Positions 8,015-17,726 of a stretch of 64,000 nt of DNA are shown here, one piece after another. The stretch spans positions 1 to 64,000 of the forward strand of contig JAISWO010000022.1 of assembly GCA_031271045.1 (NCBI GenBank). The letters run 5' to 3'. The stretch's first letter is position 1. Every line of letters begins with the position of its first letter. Source of the stretch: Tannerellaceae bacterium (GTDB lineage Bacteria; Bacteroidota; Bacteroidia; Bacteroidales; Tannerellaceae). The notes beneath the pieces are model-generated. The model made no database searches. It worked only from the letters and a program-made list of their open reading frames with translations, and had not been told where the DNA came from. The translations under genes were made by a program, and so were the position numbers.

Positions 8015-9453
8015 CAGAGGTATCCCTGGTCAATGGTCTTGATGATCAATTCGCCGAACAGGGTGTTGGCCCATGCAAACCAGGAGCGGGTGAAGCGTGC
8101 CGGATCGTCTTTGTGGAAGGATTCGTGCATGAATCCGGTGCCGGCGTCGGTGTCGCGGAGCGTTTGGATGCAGCGGGCGATCTCGTCGCGGTCGGTCGAT
8201 GTGGCGGCTCGCAGGATGATGCTCATCGGCCAGATATAGTCGAATCCGATATGGGGCCCGCCGATGCCTTCCGCGGCTTTTCCCTTGAAGAAGTAGGGGT
8301 TGGAGGGGCTTAGAACGAGGCGGCGGGTGTTCCGGTATACCTCGTCGGTTGCCTCGACGCAGCCCAGGAAGGGGAGGGCCAGCAGGCTGGGCACGTTGGC
8401 GTCGTCCATGCAGACGTAGTTGCCGAAGCCGTCTACTTCATAGGCATAGACACGTCCGTAGTCGGGATGTTGGACGATCCCGTAGCGGCGGACGGCGGCT
8501 TCTACTTCGTTGGCCAGGGCTTCGCAACGGGCGGCCAGGGCGCTGTCAGCCGTCACCGTACGGGCGATTTCGGCCACTTGCCGGAGCGAGGTGACGGCAA
8601 AGAGGTTGGACGGGATCAGGAAGCCGTACAGCGTCGCGTCGTCCGACGGGCGGAAGGACGAGACGATCAGCCCGACGGGTCGCACCGGGCTTCCCCAGCC
8701 GTCGTTCAGCAGCGTATCACCCTGGCGGTCGGTGGTGCGCGAGAATTTGTACGGGCCCAGGCCGTCTTTGCGCTGTTGTTCTTTGAAAGTCTTCAGGATG
8801 GTTTCCATAGCGGCTGTCCATGCCGGGTCGAAGACGGAGGTGTCGCCGGTTGTTTTCCAGTAATGATACGCCAGGCGGATGGGATAGCAGAGCGAGTCGA
8901 TCTCCCATTTGCGTTCGTGCAGCTCCTTTTTCATGTCGGTATGGTCTGTTTCCCATTCGCTGCCGGTTGGGCCGTCGTTGAAGGCATTGGCGTAGGGGTC
9001 GATCAGGATGCAGGCCGTTTGGCGGTTGATGACACCGGCCAGCATCTGCTGCAATGCCTTTTCCCTGGGGGCCAGCGCTACGTAAGGGTACACCTGGGCC
9101 GACGAATCGCGCAGCCACATGGCGTCTATATCGCCGGTGATGACAAAGGTGTCGGGGCGGCCGTTCTTCACGGAGCAGGTACAGGTCGTGTCCAGCGTAT
9201 TGGGATAGCAGTTGCCGAACATCCAGGCCAGTTTGGGGTCTTTGATGCGCGCCTGGTAGGAGGCAATGGTCTGGTCCACTACGTTTGAGGTGAACTTACG
9301 AACCTCCGGGGCGGGGCGTTTACTGAGCCATTCATTGCCGGGGGCAGTCGGACGGCCTGCGGGGACGGTGGCGGCGGCGCGCAGAGGGTCGGCGGTCATC
9401 AGGCCGGCCAGCGAGAGGGCTCCTGTCTTGAGGAAATTACGTCTTGTTGTCAT
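8014..9453 (-). CDS. GH125 exo-alpha-1,6-mannosidase, exported
   Basis: 479 residues. The N-terminus [17 protein letters not shown] has a twin-arginine motif (RRNFLK), so it is probably exported folded by the Tat route. The catalytic part matches glycoside hydrolase family 125, metal-independent inverting enzymes that take single mannoses from alpha-1,6-linked ends of N-glycans or yeast mannan. Visible family blocks are [17 protein letters not shown], the [19 protein letters not shown] acid/base region, [30 protein letters not shown] and the C-terminal [20 protein letters not shown]. It is the first gene of an operon with lpxB. Upstream lie a -7 box and an array of six palindromes. Confidence 0.92.
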   Translation of the reverse strand: MTTRRNFLKTGALSLAGLMTADPLRAAATVPAGRPTAPGNEWLSKRPAPEVRKFTSNVVDQTIASYQARIKDPKLAWMFGNCYPNTLDTTCTCSVKNGRPDTFVITGDIDAMWLRDSSAQVYPYVALAPREKALQQMLAGVINRQTACILIDPYANAFNDGPTGSEWETDHTDMKKELHERKWEIDSLCYPIRLAYHYWKTTGDTSVFDPAWTAAMETILKTFKEQQRKDGLGPYKFSRTTDRQGDTLLNDGWGSPVRPVGLIVSSFRPSDDATLYGFLIPSNLFAVTSLRQVAEIARTVTADSALAARCEALANEVEAAVRRYGIVQHPDYGRVYAYEVDGFGNYVCMDDANVPSLLALPFLGCVEATDEVYRNTRRLVLSPSNPYFFKGKAAEGIGGPHIGFDYIWPMSIILRAATSTDRDEIARCIQTLRDTDAGTGFMHESFHKDDPARFTRSWFAWANTLFGELIIKTIDQGYL

Positions 9454-9488
9454 ATAATTAATGTATCCGGTTTGAAATTAATTCCCGG

Positions 9489-9496
9489 CAAATGTA
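9489..9496 (-). promoter_or_regulatory. -7 box of the GH125-lpxB operon
   Basis: TACATTTG on the minus strand fits the Bacteroidota -7 consensus TAnnTTTG and lies 36 bases before the GH125 start. No good -33 box is seen at the usual spacing. Confidence 0.5.
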
Positions 9497-9572
9497 GTCA
9501 AAAAATACATCCGTCCGCCGTCCTCCCCTTCCCTCCTGCCCAAAAGCCCCCAGCACCCTTGTAGCGAGCCTC

Positions 9573-9703
9573 GATGCAACGCTACATCGTATCGAGATGC
9601 AACGCTGCATCGTGTCGAGATGTAACGCTACATCGTGTCGCGATGCAACGTTACATCGTGTCGAGATGCAAGGTTACATCGTGACGGGATGCAAGGTTGC
9701 ATC
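9573..9703. repeat. Six-unit palindrome array, 23-bp period (array 1)
   Basis: Six 16-bp near-palindromes start at 9573, 9596, 9619, 9642, 9665 and 9688, exactly 23 bases apart. Typical units are GATGCAACGCTACATC and GATGTAACGCTACATC; the last is GATGCAAGGTTGCATC. The 7-base spacers are close to GTGTCGA. Apart from a central GG in two units, every mismatch between arms is A opposite C on the plus strand, which becomes a G-U wobble in minus-strand RNA. The array lies between the divergent GH125-lpxB and frdCAB units, about 77 bases upstream of the GH125 -7 box. A twin array is at 35995-36125. Confidence 0.95.
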
Positions 9704-9798
9704 GTGACTCCTTGCCGGGAGGATGGCAGACGGCATCCCGGCGAGAGGCCTTTCGGACAGCCGGCCAGGGGGATGTGAAATAATATCCCGGCCGGTTG

Positions 9799-9828
9799 TT
9801 GGAGTATAAGCGATTTAGTCTACCTTTG
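9799..9828 (+). promoter_or_regulatory. Promoter of frdCAB
   Basis: TACCTTTG (9821-9828) matches the Bacteroidota -7 box, with TTG (9799-9801) 19 bases upstream as the -33 element. It lies 59 bases before the frdC start. Confidence 0.75.
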
Positions 9829-9887
9829 TGAGGTTTAAAATAGATTAAACGATAATTTCAATAAGTGAAACTTAAACTATTTATCTT

Positions 9888-10574
9888 ATGTGGTTACTTA
9901 ATTCTTCTATCGGGAGGAAACTGATAATGAGTATATCGGGCGTCTTCCTTATTTTGTTTCTACTGTTCCACGCGTCGATGAATGTGGCGGCGGTGTTTTC
10001 GGAAGAAGCTTACAATGCGATCTGCAGCTTTCTGGGCGCCAACTGGTATGCCGTGGCCGCGACGCTGGTCCTGGCTGCCGGCTTCCTCATCCACATCATC
10101 TACGCCATCTGGCTGACGCTCCTGAACCGCAAAGCGCGCGGAAGCGACCGCTACGCCGTGAACGTACGCCCCAAAAACGTGGAATGGGCTTCGCAGAACA
10201 TGTTCATACTGGGGCTGATCGTGGTCGGATTCCTGGGACTGCACTTCACGCAATTCTGGTACAAGATGATGTTTGCCGAACTGATGGGGCATCACGAAGT
10301 AGCGCTGGGCAGCGGTATGGTCTCGCCGCAGGATGGCGCCGCCTTCATCCGCTACTACTTCAGCAACATCATCGTTGTGGCCCTCTACCTGGTATGGTAC
10401 GTAGCACTGTGGTTCCACCTCACGCACGGCTTCTGGAGCGCCATCCAGACCATCGGCTGGAGCAACGGCATCTGGCTGAAACGCTGGCAGGCGATCTCTA
10501 ACATCTTCGCCACGCTCATCTGCCTGGCCTTTGCCTTTGTGACGATATTCTTCTACCTGAAGAGCATCCTGTGA
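9888..10574 (+). CDS. frdC: Fumarate reductase/succinate dehydrogenase cytochrome b subunit
   Basis: 228 residues with five membrane spans, as in the cytochrome b558 (SdhC/FrdC) family that anchors the complex and passes electrons from menaquinol. Candidate haem-ligand histidines in membrane spans are His28 (LFHASMN), His69 ([10 protein letters not shown]), His119 (GLHFTQFWY) and His177/His180 (WFHLTHGFW), consistent with two haems b. It heads the frdCAB operon behind a good promoter. In Bacteroidales this complex ends the fumarate respiration branch that makes succinate and propionate and pumps energy with haem-dependent electron transport. Bases here and through frdB are strongly biased to C and G at third codon positions, as expected for a highly expressed gene. 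Confidence 0.95.
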   Translation: MWLLNSSIGRKLIMSISGVFLILFLLFHASMNVAAVFSEEAYNAICSFLGANWYAVAATLVLAAGFLIHIIYAIWLTLLNRKARGSDRYAVNVRPKNVEWASQNMFILGLIVVGFLGLHFTQFWYKMMFAELMGHHEVALGSGMVSPQDGAAFIRYYFSNIIVVALYLVWYVALWFHLTHGFWSAIQTIGWSNGIWLKRWQAISNIFATLICLAFAFVTIFFYLKSIL

Positions 10575-10606
10575 TTATTCATCATTCACGTAAAATCAGT
10601 AAAGAA

Positions 10607-12550
10607 ATGACTCAGATTAATTCTAAAATCCCCGAAGGCCCATTGGCAGAGAAGTGGAAAAACTATAAAGACCACCAGAAACTGGTGAATCCCGCCAACA
10701 AACGGCGCTTGGACATCATCGTAGTAGGCACCGGCCTGGCCGGAGCATCAGCCGCCGCCTCGCTATCCGAAATGGGCTTCAATGTCCTCAACTTCTGCAT
10801 CCAGGACTCCCCCCGCCGCGCACACTCCATTGCCGCACAGGGAGGCATCAACGCAGCCAAGAACTATCAGAACGACGGCGACTCGGTCTACCGCCTCTTC
10901 TACGACACCATCAAAGGAGGCGACTACCGCGCCCGCGAAGCCAACGTCTACCGCCTGGCCGAAGTCTCCAACTCCATCATCGACCAATGCGTCGCCCAGG
11001 GCGTACCCTTTGCCCGCGAATACGGCGGATTGCTCGACAACCGCTCCTTCGGCGGAGCACAAGTATCACGCACCTTCTATGCCCGCGGACAAACGGGCCA
11101 GCAACTCCTGCTGGGAGCCTACTCCGCCCTGAGCCGCCAAATCGGACTGGGCAAAGTGAAGCTTTACAAACGCCACGAGATGGTAGACATCGTAAAGATC
11201 GACGGACGCGCACGCGGTATCATCGCCCGCAACCTGGTAACCGGCAAGCTGGAACGCTTTGCCGCCCACGCCGTAGTCGTCGCAACAGGCGGATACGTAA
11301 ACGCCTTCTTCCTCTCGACCAACGCCATGGGCTCGAACGGCTCCGCCGCCTGGCAATGCTACAAGAAAGGCGCCTACTTCGCCAACCCCTGCTACGTGCA
11401 GATCCACCCGACCTGCATCCCCGTGCACGGAGAGTCCCAATCCAAACTCACGCTGATGTCCGAATCCCTCCGCAACGACGGACGCATCTGGGTGCCCAAA
11501 AAGAAAGAAGACGCCGAAGCCATCCGCGCCGGCCAACTCAAACCCACCCAGATCCCGGAAGAAGACCGCGACTACTACCTCGAACGCCGCTACCCGGCCT
11601 TCGGTAACTTAGTCCCCCGCGACGTCGCCTCGCGCGCCGCCAAAGAACGCTGCGACGCCGGATTCGGCGTAGGCAATACGGGCCTGGCCGTCTACCTCGA
11701 CTTTGCCGACGCCATCAACCGCTTAGGCAAGAAAGTCGTCGAACAACGCTACGGCAACCTCTTCCAGATGTACGAAAAGATCGTCGACGACAACCCCTAC
11801 GAAACCCCGATGATGATCTTCCCCGCCCTCCACTATGCCATGGGAGGCCTCTGGGTAGACTATGAACTGATGACCTCCGTCCCCGGCCTCTTCGCCATCG
11901 GCGAAGCCAACTTCTCCGACCACGGAGCCAACCGCCTCGGCGCCTCCGCCCTGATGCAAGGCCTGGCCGACGGCTACTTCGTGCTGCCGTATACGATCCA
12001 GAACTACCTTGCCGACCAGATACAGGTGCCCCGCTTCAGTACCAACCTGCCGGAATTCGGCGAAGCCGAAAAGAACATACAGGATCGCATCAACCACCTG
12101 ATGAACATCCGCGGCAAACGTTCCGTCGACAGCATCCACAAAGAACTCGGACATATCATGTGGGAACATATCGGCATGGCGCGCAACGCCGAAGGTCTGA
12201 AAAAGGCCATCGAACAGCTCAAAGCGCTCAAGCAGGAGTTCTGGACCAATGTACGCATCCCCGGACAAGGCGACGACCTGAATATTGAACTCGAAAAGGC
12301 CCTCCGCTTAGCCGACTTCATCGAAATAGGCGAACTCATGGCACACGACTCGCTCGACCGTGCCGAATCCTGCGGCGGACACTTCCGCGAAGAATACCAG
12401 ACCCCCGAAGGCGAAGCCCTCCGCCGTGACGACCACTTCCCGTATGTCTCCTGCTGGGAATACCAGGGCGACAACCAGGACCCCGTCATGCTGAAGGAAC
12501 CGCTCGATTATGAATTTGTAGTCCGTCAACAAAGGAATTATAAGAATTAA
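10607..12550 (+). CDS. frdA: Fumarate reductase/succinate dehydrogenase flavoprotein subunit
   Basis: 647 residues from ATG 10607 ([11 protein letters not shown]). An in-frame ATG at 10571 lies inside the end of frdC and is less likely. The FAD-binding fold starts with [18 protein letters not shown]. The histidine for covalent FAD is in [13 protein letters not shown], the substrate-binding HPTCIP motif is present, and [19 protein letters not shown] closes the FAD domain. The C-terminus has the usual capping region with [20 protein letters not shown]. It reduces fumarate to succinate (or the reverse) in the cytoplasm, taking electrons through FrdB. The length is in the range of the Bacteroides-type enzyme. 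Confidence 0.96.
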   Translation: MTQINSKIPEGPLAEKWKNYKDHQKLVNPANKRRLDIIVVGTGLAGASAAASLSEMGFNVLNFCIQDSPRRAHSIAAQGGINAAKNYQNDGDSVYRLFYDTIKGGDYRAREANVYRLAEVSNSIIDQCVAQGVPFAREYGGLLDNRSFGGAQVSRTFYARGQTGQQLLLGAYSALSRQIGLGKVKLYKRHEMVDIVKIDGRARGIIARNLVTGKLERFAAHAVVVATGGYVNAFFLSTNAMGSNGSAAWQCYKKGAYFANPCYVQIHPTCIPVHGESQSKLTLMSESLRNDGRIWVPKKKEDAEAIRAGQLKPTQIPEEDRDYYLERRYPAFGNLVPRDVASRAAKERCDAGFGVGNTGLAVYLDFADAINRLGKKVVEQRYGNLFQMYEKIVDDNPYETPMMIFPALHYAMGGLWVDYELMTSVPGLFAIGEANFSDHGANRLGASALMQGLADGYFVLPYTIQNYLADQIQVPRFSTNLPEFGEAEKNIQDRINHLMNIRGKRSVDSIHKELGHIMWEHIGMARNAEGLKKAIEQLKALKQEFWTNVRIPGQGDDLNIELEKALRLADFIEIGELMAHDSLDRAESCGGHFREEYQTPEGEALRRDDHFPYVSCWEYQGDNQDPVMLKEPLDYEFVVRQQRNYKN

Positions 12551-12555
12551 GCACA

Positions 12556-13311
12556 ATGGATAAAAATATAAACATCACACTGAAAGTGTGGAGACAGAAA
12601 GGGCCGAAAGAAAAGGGCGCTTTCGAAACATACAAACTGAACAATGTTTCACAGGGGAGCTCCTTCCTCGAAATGCTCGACGTACTGAACGAACAGTTAG
12701 TAAACGAAGGCAAAGAACCGGTCGCTTTCGACCACGATTGCCGCGAAGGCATCTGCGGCATGTGCTCGCTCTATATCAACGGACATCCTCACGGACCGGA
12801 TTCGGCCGTGACGACCTGCCAGTTGCACATGCGCAAGTTCGACGACGGCGCCACAATAACAGTTGAACCCTGGCGCTCGGCCGGATTCCCCGTTATCCGC
12901 GACCTGATGGTCGACCGTTATGCCTACGATAAGATTATCCAGGCCGGCGGATTCGTATCCGTCAATACCGGCGGCATACCCGATGCCAACGCCATCCCCA
13001 TCCCCAAAAAGGATGCCGACCTGGCCATGGACGCAGCCGCCTGTATCGGTTGCGGAGCCTGTGCCGCCGCCTGCAAGAACGGCTCGGCCATGCTCTTTGT
13101 GTCGGCCAAAGTGAGCCAACTGGCCCTGCTCCCTCAAGGCAAGATCGAGGCCGCCCGCCGCGCCAAGGCCATGGTCGCCAAGATGGATGAACTGGGCTTT
13201 GGCAACTGCACCAACACCCGCTCCTGCGAAGCCGAATGTCCGAAGGAAGTCTCCATCTCGAACATTGCCCGCCTCAACCGCGAGTACATCGCCGCCAAAT
13301 TGCAGGATTAA
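12556..13311 (+). CDS. frdB: Fumarate reductase/succinate dehydrogenase iron-sulfur subunit
   Basis: 251 residues. The N-terminal plant-type ferredoxin domain holds the [2Fe-2S] cysteines in [19 protein letters not shown] and a further Cys in [11 protein letters not shown]. The C-terminal domain has the cluster motifs [11 protein letters not shown] and [14 protein letters not shown] for the [4Fe-4S] and [3Fe-4S] centres. It carries electrons between the haem subunit and the flavoprotein. It starts five bases after frdA and ends the operon; 88 bases later lies a strong hairpin shared with the convergent metal efflux operon. Confidence 0.96.
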   Translation: MDKNINITLKVWRQKGPKEKGAFETYKLNNVSQGSSFLEMLDVLNEQLVNEGKEPVAFDHDCREGICGMCSLYINGHPHGPDSAVTTCQLHMRKFDDGATITVEPWRSAGFPVIRDLMVDRYAYDKIIQAGGFVSVNTGGIPDANAIPIPKKDADLAMDAAACIGCGACAAACKNGSAMLFVSAKVSQLALLPQGKIEAARRAKAMVAKMDELGFGNCTNTRSCEAECPKEVSISNIARLNREYIAAKLQD

Positions 13312-13399
13312 TCAATAGCAAATAGCGCCATGCCGGCGCACACTGCACAACGACGTTGTGCAAAGGCTCTACCGGTCAGGCGGTAGGGATGAAAAAGAA

Positions 13400-13428
13400 A
13401 GAGGCTGCCCGAAAACCGGGCAGCCTCT
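13400..13428. terminator. Terminator between frdCAB and the efflux operon
   Basis: A 12-bp perfect stem AGAGGCTGCCCG / CGGGCAGCCTCT with a 5-base loop. The A-rich tract on its left side (GAAAAAGAAA) becomes a U tract on the minus strand, so it best serves the convergent efflux operon, but it can also block frdB read-through. Confidence 0.85.
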
Positions 13429-13436
13429 TGATGTTG

Positions 13437-14615
13437 TTACAGTTCTGCGGACGAGAGTTCGGCGTAGGCCTTCCGGTAGTCCCGTTCTGCCTCCAGGATC
13501 CGGTTGACGGTATCGTAATACAAGCCCATCTCAACCATGTATTCCAGCAGGGAGATCTGACCGGCGTCGAGCGCCTTGCGGAGCAGATCCGTACTGTTGA
13601 CGTTCGCGAGCGAGCTGCGATAGTTGCCGGCCGTCGCTTTCAGTCCGGAGACGCGATCGTAGAGGATCCGGAGTCGGCTATACAACTGCTGCCTGCCGTC
13701 TGCCTGCCGCGATTGGGCGGCCACGACGGATGCTTTGGCCTGCCTTACCCTGTTTTTGTTCCCCCACAGCGGTATGGATATGCCCAGCGATACGCCTCCG
13801 TATCGCTGCCCGACGACGCTCTCGCTCATATAGCCGGTCGAAAGGGAGGGCCATCCCATCGCCTTGCTGAGCGACAACTGCCGTTTGCTTACTTCCACCT
13901 CCTGCTTCACGTATGCCAGAGCCGGGTTCTTGTCTTCGGCCTGGAGGAACCATTCGTCAAAGTCTGCCGGCAGGTCCGGCTCGCTGTACTCCGTGTCCGG
14001 CAGCGCAAGATCCATTCCCCCGTTCAGCCTTTTCAGTTGCAGCAGCAAGGCGTTCCGTTCCACTTCTACGCGGGATATTTCCCCTTGAACGGTCGACAGG
14101 TTCAGATACGCCTTATTGTATTCCAAGATGCCGGCATCTCCTTTGTCCAAGCGTTCTTTGTAGCCTTCGGCAATGGTCTGTGCGTGCTGCAAGCGTATCA
14201 GCAGCTCCTTCATCAAGGCGTTATAATAGACCATTTCGATGCAATACTGCTTGGCTTCCAAAAGGATGCTCATCCGGTCGGTCCTGTATTGCCGGTCTTC
14301 CAGATGATTCTTCGCCTGGGCAACCCGGCTTCTCATGCCGGTTATGGCGGGGATATCAAACGTTTGGGATACGCTGAAATCCGTACGGTTCCCGATGATG
14401 GAAGGATTCCCCCACAAGTAATTGAAGTCCGCTTCAGGCCCCGGCAGATACGTGCCGGCTTTGTTTTCCAGTTTCTGCGCTTCCGCCGTTTCGCGAAGCG
14501 CCTTCAGGGTCGCATTGTTTTCCTCTATCGAGGCAAGCGCACTATTGATATTCTCCTGGGCAAAGAGTGCGAGATTCGCTCCCATAATGCACAGGACGAT
14601 CATGAAAGTCTTCAT
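13437..14615 (-). CDS. TolC-family outer membrane efflux protein (CzcC/CusC-like)
   Basis: 392 residues with a signal peptide ending at LALFAQ (about residue 19). The rest is the TolC pattern: long heptad-rich helices in two related halves, for example about residues 100-215 and 270-390, with conserved SLGISIPLWGNKNRVRQAKA in the second beta-hairpin/helix region. It forms the outer membrane exit duct of a tripartite pump. The start overlaps the stop of the inner membrane pump gene by four bases (ATGA), so it is coupled to it. Closest in type to CzcC/CusC outer membrane factors of metal pumps, as the rest of the operon indicates. Confidence 0.88.
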   Translation of the reverse strand: MKTFMIVLCIMGANLALFAQENINSALASIEENNATLKALRETAEAQKLENKAGTYLPGPEADFNYLWGNPSIIGNRTDFSVSQTFDIPAITGMRSRVAQAKNHLEDRQYRTDRMSILLEAKQYCIEMVYYNALMKELLIRLQHAQTIAEGYKERLDKGDAGILEYNKAYLNLSTVQGEISRVEVERNALLLQLKRLNGGMDLALPDTEYSEPDLPADFDEWFLQAEDKNPALAYVKQEVEVSKRQLSLSKAMGWPSLSTGYMSESVVGQRYGGVSLGISIPLWGNKNRVRQAKASVVAAQSRQADGRQQLYSRLRILYDRVSGLKATAGNYRSSLANVNSTDLLRKALDAGQISLLEYMVEMGLYYDTVNRILEAERDYRKAYAELSSAEL

Positions 14616-17600
14616 TTCTGTTCCTCCTTATTTTTATTGCCGGTCAGCAGATACATGACCGGGATGATAAAACCATTCAACAAAGTAGAGGTAAGCAAGC
14701 CTCCGAGTATTACTTGGGCCATTGGGCTCTGTATTTCGTTGCCCGGCAAATCTCCCCCCAACGCCAGGGGTATGAGCGCAAGACCGGACGTGAGCGCCGT
14801 CATCAGGATCGGGTTCAACCTGTCTGCCGATCCGCGCATAACGGCTTCCGCCACCGGAAATCCTTCGTTTTGCAGATCATTGTAGCGCGAGATAAGCAGC
14901 ATCCCGTTGCGCGTAGCGATGCCGAACAGGGATATGAAGCCAATAATGGCCGGTATACTGATGATGCCGCCTGTAAGGAAGATCGTAAACACTCCTCCGA
15001 TCAGCGCCAGCGGCAGATTCAGCAGGACAACCGCCGACTGCGTCACGCTTTTGAACTGATTGAACAGCAACAGGAAGATCACCAGGATAGAGAATATGGA
15101 TGCGACGAGCAAGATGCGCGATGCTGCCTGCTCGCTTTCAAACTGTCCTCCGTATTCAATATGATAGCCTTCGGGCAGGGTGATGTTCCTGTCGACGGCG
15201 GCTTGTATATCGTTCACCACGCCCCGCAGGTCGCGCCCGGCGACATTGGCGGAGATCACGATCTTGCGCGCCACGTTTTCGCGGTTGATCGTATTGGGGC
15301 CTGTCGTAGATGTTATTTCGGCAATGTTGCTTAGCGGTGTTTTGCGTCCGTTGGCATCTACCATCAGGTCTTTGATCCGGTCTATTGTTTCGCGGCTGTC
15401 GTCGTTTACTTTCAGCGTAAGGTCGAACGAGCGGTTGCCTTCATACACCTGCGATACAACTTCGCCGGCCAGCATCACCCGGATAATCTCCGCAAAGTCA
15501 GGCAACGAGATACCATACTTGGCCATCACCTCCCTTTTGGGTTCAATCCTGAGCTGCGGACGTTCGACCTGTTGCTCCACATTGAGGTCGGCTATTCCTT
15601 CGATCCCTTCGATAGTGGCCTTGATCTGGTTCCCGATGGAAAACATTTGATTCAGGTCGGTGCCGAACAGCTTGATGGCGATATTGGCCCTTGTACCCGA
15701 CAGCATGGCGTCGATACGGTGTGAGATAGGTTGCCCGATTTCGACATTCACACCGGGCAAGACTTTCAACTTGTCGCGCATTTCAGCCAGCAATTCATCC
15801 TTCGATCGTTTGCCAAGGACAAAAGGAGCTTCTATTTCGGACACATTCACACCCAGAACGTGCTCGTCGAGTTCGGCGCGTCCGGTCTTGCGCCCGACGG
15901 TTTGTATCTCGGGGATCGACAGCAATATATTCTCTGCTATGCGCCCCATCCGGTCCGATTCTTCCAGTGAGATTCCCGGGACGGTACTGACATTGACCGT
16001 AAAGGAACCTTCGTTGAAGGGCGGAAGGAAGCTACGCCCCAGCATAAAGAAGACAACAAGGGCGGCCACCAGCGCGCCACCGGTCACACCCAACACCCAT
16101 CTCTTGTGAAGGATCGCATAGCGAAGCGCCTTTTCATAGATGCCTTTCAGTTTCCTGACCACCCAAGGTTCCTTCTCCGGTTCGTCGTCTTTCTTCCGTT
16201 TGTTCAGCAGATAACTGCACAGCACGGGAGTAAGCGTAAGCGCCACCACCGTAGAAGCTATCAGCGCAACAATAAAAGCGATACCCAGCGGAGCCAGCAT
16301 ACGTCCTTCCATTCCCGACAGGAAGAATAAAGGGACAAAACTGGCTATGATGATCAGCGTAGAGTTCAGGATCGGCATACGCACCTCGCGGGAAGCCTCA
16401 AAAACCACCTCCAGTACGCTCTTCCGCTCTTCTTTGGGTTTGGAGCGGTTTTCACGCAAATGCCTGAAGACATTCTCAACATCCACAATGGCGTCATCCA
16501 CCAGCGAGCCGATCGCGATAGCCATTCCTCCGAGGCTCATGGTGTTGATTGTTTGCCCCATAAACTTTAGCGCCAGAATGGCCGTCACGAGCGAAAGGGG
16601 GATGGTGACGAGCGAAATGACCGTTGTGCGGACGTTCATCAGGAAGATGAACAGCACGATTACGACAAAGATTCCCCCTTCGTAGAGCGACTTCTGCACG
16701 TTGCCGATCGAACTGTCGATAAAGCGTGCCTGGCGGAAAATGTCGGTCGATATTTTCACATCGGGCGGAAGCTGTTGTTGCAGTTCGGCCAGGGATTCGT
16801 CCAACTTGGCGGTCAATTCCATGGTGCCGGTCGCGGGCTGCTTGGTGATGGTCATCAGGACAGCAGCCTTCCCCTGGTTGGAAGCTAAGCCGAGCTTGGG
16901 AGCCTTGTTACCGATCTTCACGTCGGCAATATTTTCAATCAGGACAGGCACATCATTTACCGTTTTGATTACGGCTTTCCCCAGGGCCTGCAACTTGTCG
17001 GTAGAAAGGATTCCCCGGACAATAAACTCATTTCCGTATTCATACAATACGCCGCCGGCTGCATTTTGGTTCATTTCGGTCACAGCATCTATCACCTCGT
17101 CCAAGGTAATGCCGTAGTGCTTCATTTTTCCGGGATTGAGCAGGATCTGGTATTCCTTGATCTCACCTCCCAGGACTGTGGCCTGCGCCACGCCTCCTGT
17201 GGAGAGAAGCCGGGGGCGGATGGTCCAGTCGGCCAGCGTGCGCAACTCCTGCAAGGAGGTAGAATCAGCCGTCAGGCCGACAATCATCAACTCTCCCAGG
17301 ATAGAGGATTGCGGCCCCAAGGTGGGGTTGCCGACATTGGAAGGAAGGGCATCCTTGACGACAGCTAACTTCTCGGAAACGATCTGCCGCGCCCGGTAAA
17401 TATCTGTTGTCCATTCAAATTCTACCCATACGATCGAGAATCCGGTGGTAGACGACGAACGGACGCGGCGCACATCCGTAGCGCCATTCAGAGCCGTTTC
17501 GACAGGAAAAGTGACTAATCTTTCCACTTCTTCGGGAGCCATGCCTTTGGCTTCGGTCATCACCACGACGGTAGGAGCATTCAGATCCGGGAAGACATCG

Positions 17601-17707
17601 ACCTCCATATTCGTTGCTGTAAATACTCCGGCCAGCATCAGCAGTATGGATCCGACCAAGACAACTAAGCGGTTATTTAGCGAAAATCTTATGATTTTAT
17701 TCAGCAT
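14612..17707 (-). CDS. RND efflux pump inner membrane protein (CzcA/CusA type)
   Basis: 1031 residues, the size of heavy-metal-efflux RND permeases. The N-terminal span LNKIIRFSLNNRLVVLVG is followed by the periplasmic porter domain, then the fourth membrane span region with GGMAIAIGSLVDDAIVDVEN and FRHLREN. It trades protons for substrate across the inner membrane and passes it to the TolC duct via the adaptor. The paired acidic residues in the membrane span (VDDAIVDVE) supply the proton relay. Its partners and the histidine-rich adaptor suggest a metal cation such as copper, silver, zinc or cobalt; the exact ion cannot be read. Confidence 0.92.
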   Translation of the reverse strand: MLNKIIRFSLNNRLVVLVGSILLMLAGVFTATNMEVDVFPDLNAPTVVVMTEAKGMAPEEVERLVTFPVETALNGATDVRRVRSSSTTGFSIVWVEFEWTTDIYRARQIVSEKLAVVKDALPSNVGNPTLGPQSSILGELMIVGLTADSTSLQELRTLADWTIRPRLLSTGGVAQATVLGGEIKEYQILLNPGKMKHYGITLDEVIDAVTEMNQNAAGGVLYEYGNEFIVRGILSTDKLQALGKAVIKTVNDVPVLIENIADVKIGNKAPKLGLASNQGKAAVLMTITKQPATGTMELTAKLDESLAELQQQLPPDVKISTDIFRQARFIDSSIGNVQKSLYEGGIFVVIVLFIFLMNVRTTVISLVTIPLSLVTAILALKFMGQTINTMSLGGMAIAIGSLVDDAIVDVENVFRHLRENRSKPKEERKSVLEVVFEASREVRMPILNSTLIIIASFVPLFFLSGMEGRMLAPLGIAFIVALIASTVVALTLTPVLCSYLLNKRKKDDEPEKEPWVVRKLKGIYEKALRYAILHKRWVLGVTGGALVAALVVFFMLGRSFLPPFNEGSFTVNVSTVPGISLEESDRMGRIAENILLSIPEIQTVGRKTGRAELDEHVLGVNVSEIEAPFVLGKRSKDELLAEMRDKLKVLPGVNVEIGQPISHRIDAMLSGTRANIAIKLFGTDLNQMFSIGNQIKATIEGIEGIADLNVEQQVERPQLRIEPKREVMAKYGISLPDFAEIIRVMLAGEVVSQVYEGNRSFDLTLKVNDDSRETIDRIKDLMVDANGRKTPLSNIAEITSTTGPNTINRENVARKIVISANVAGRDLRGVVNDIQAAVDRNITLPEGYHIEYGGQFESEQAASRILLVASIFSILVIFLLLFNQFKSVTQSAVVLLNLPLALIGGVFTIFLTGGIISIPAIIGFISLFGIATRNGMLLISRYNDLQNEGFPVAEAVMRGSADRLNPILMTALTSGLALIPLALGGDLPGNEIQSPMAQVILGGLLTSTLLNGFIIPVMYLLTGNKNKEEQK

Positions 17708-17726
17708 AACTGATTCGTTTTTAGAG

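Noticed and set aside
9573..9703. CRISPR array
   Set aside because: Period is 23 bases with 16-base palindromes and similar 7-base spacers; there are no unique spacers of 30 or so bases and no cas genes.
9888..13311. Horizontal transfer of frdCAB because of its high GC
   Set aside because: The bias is at third codon positions in a core, strongly expressed operon; gene content and promoter fit the host group.
13356..14885. 509-residue plus-strand frame
   Set aside because: Antisense of the TolC-like gene with no family features; the minus-strand gene has clear motifs.
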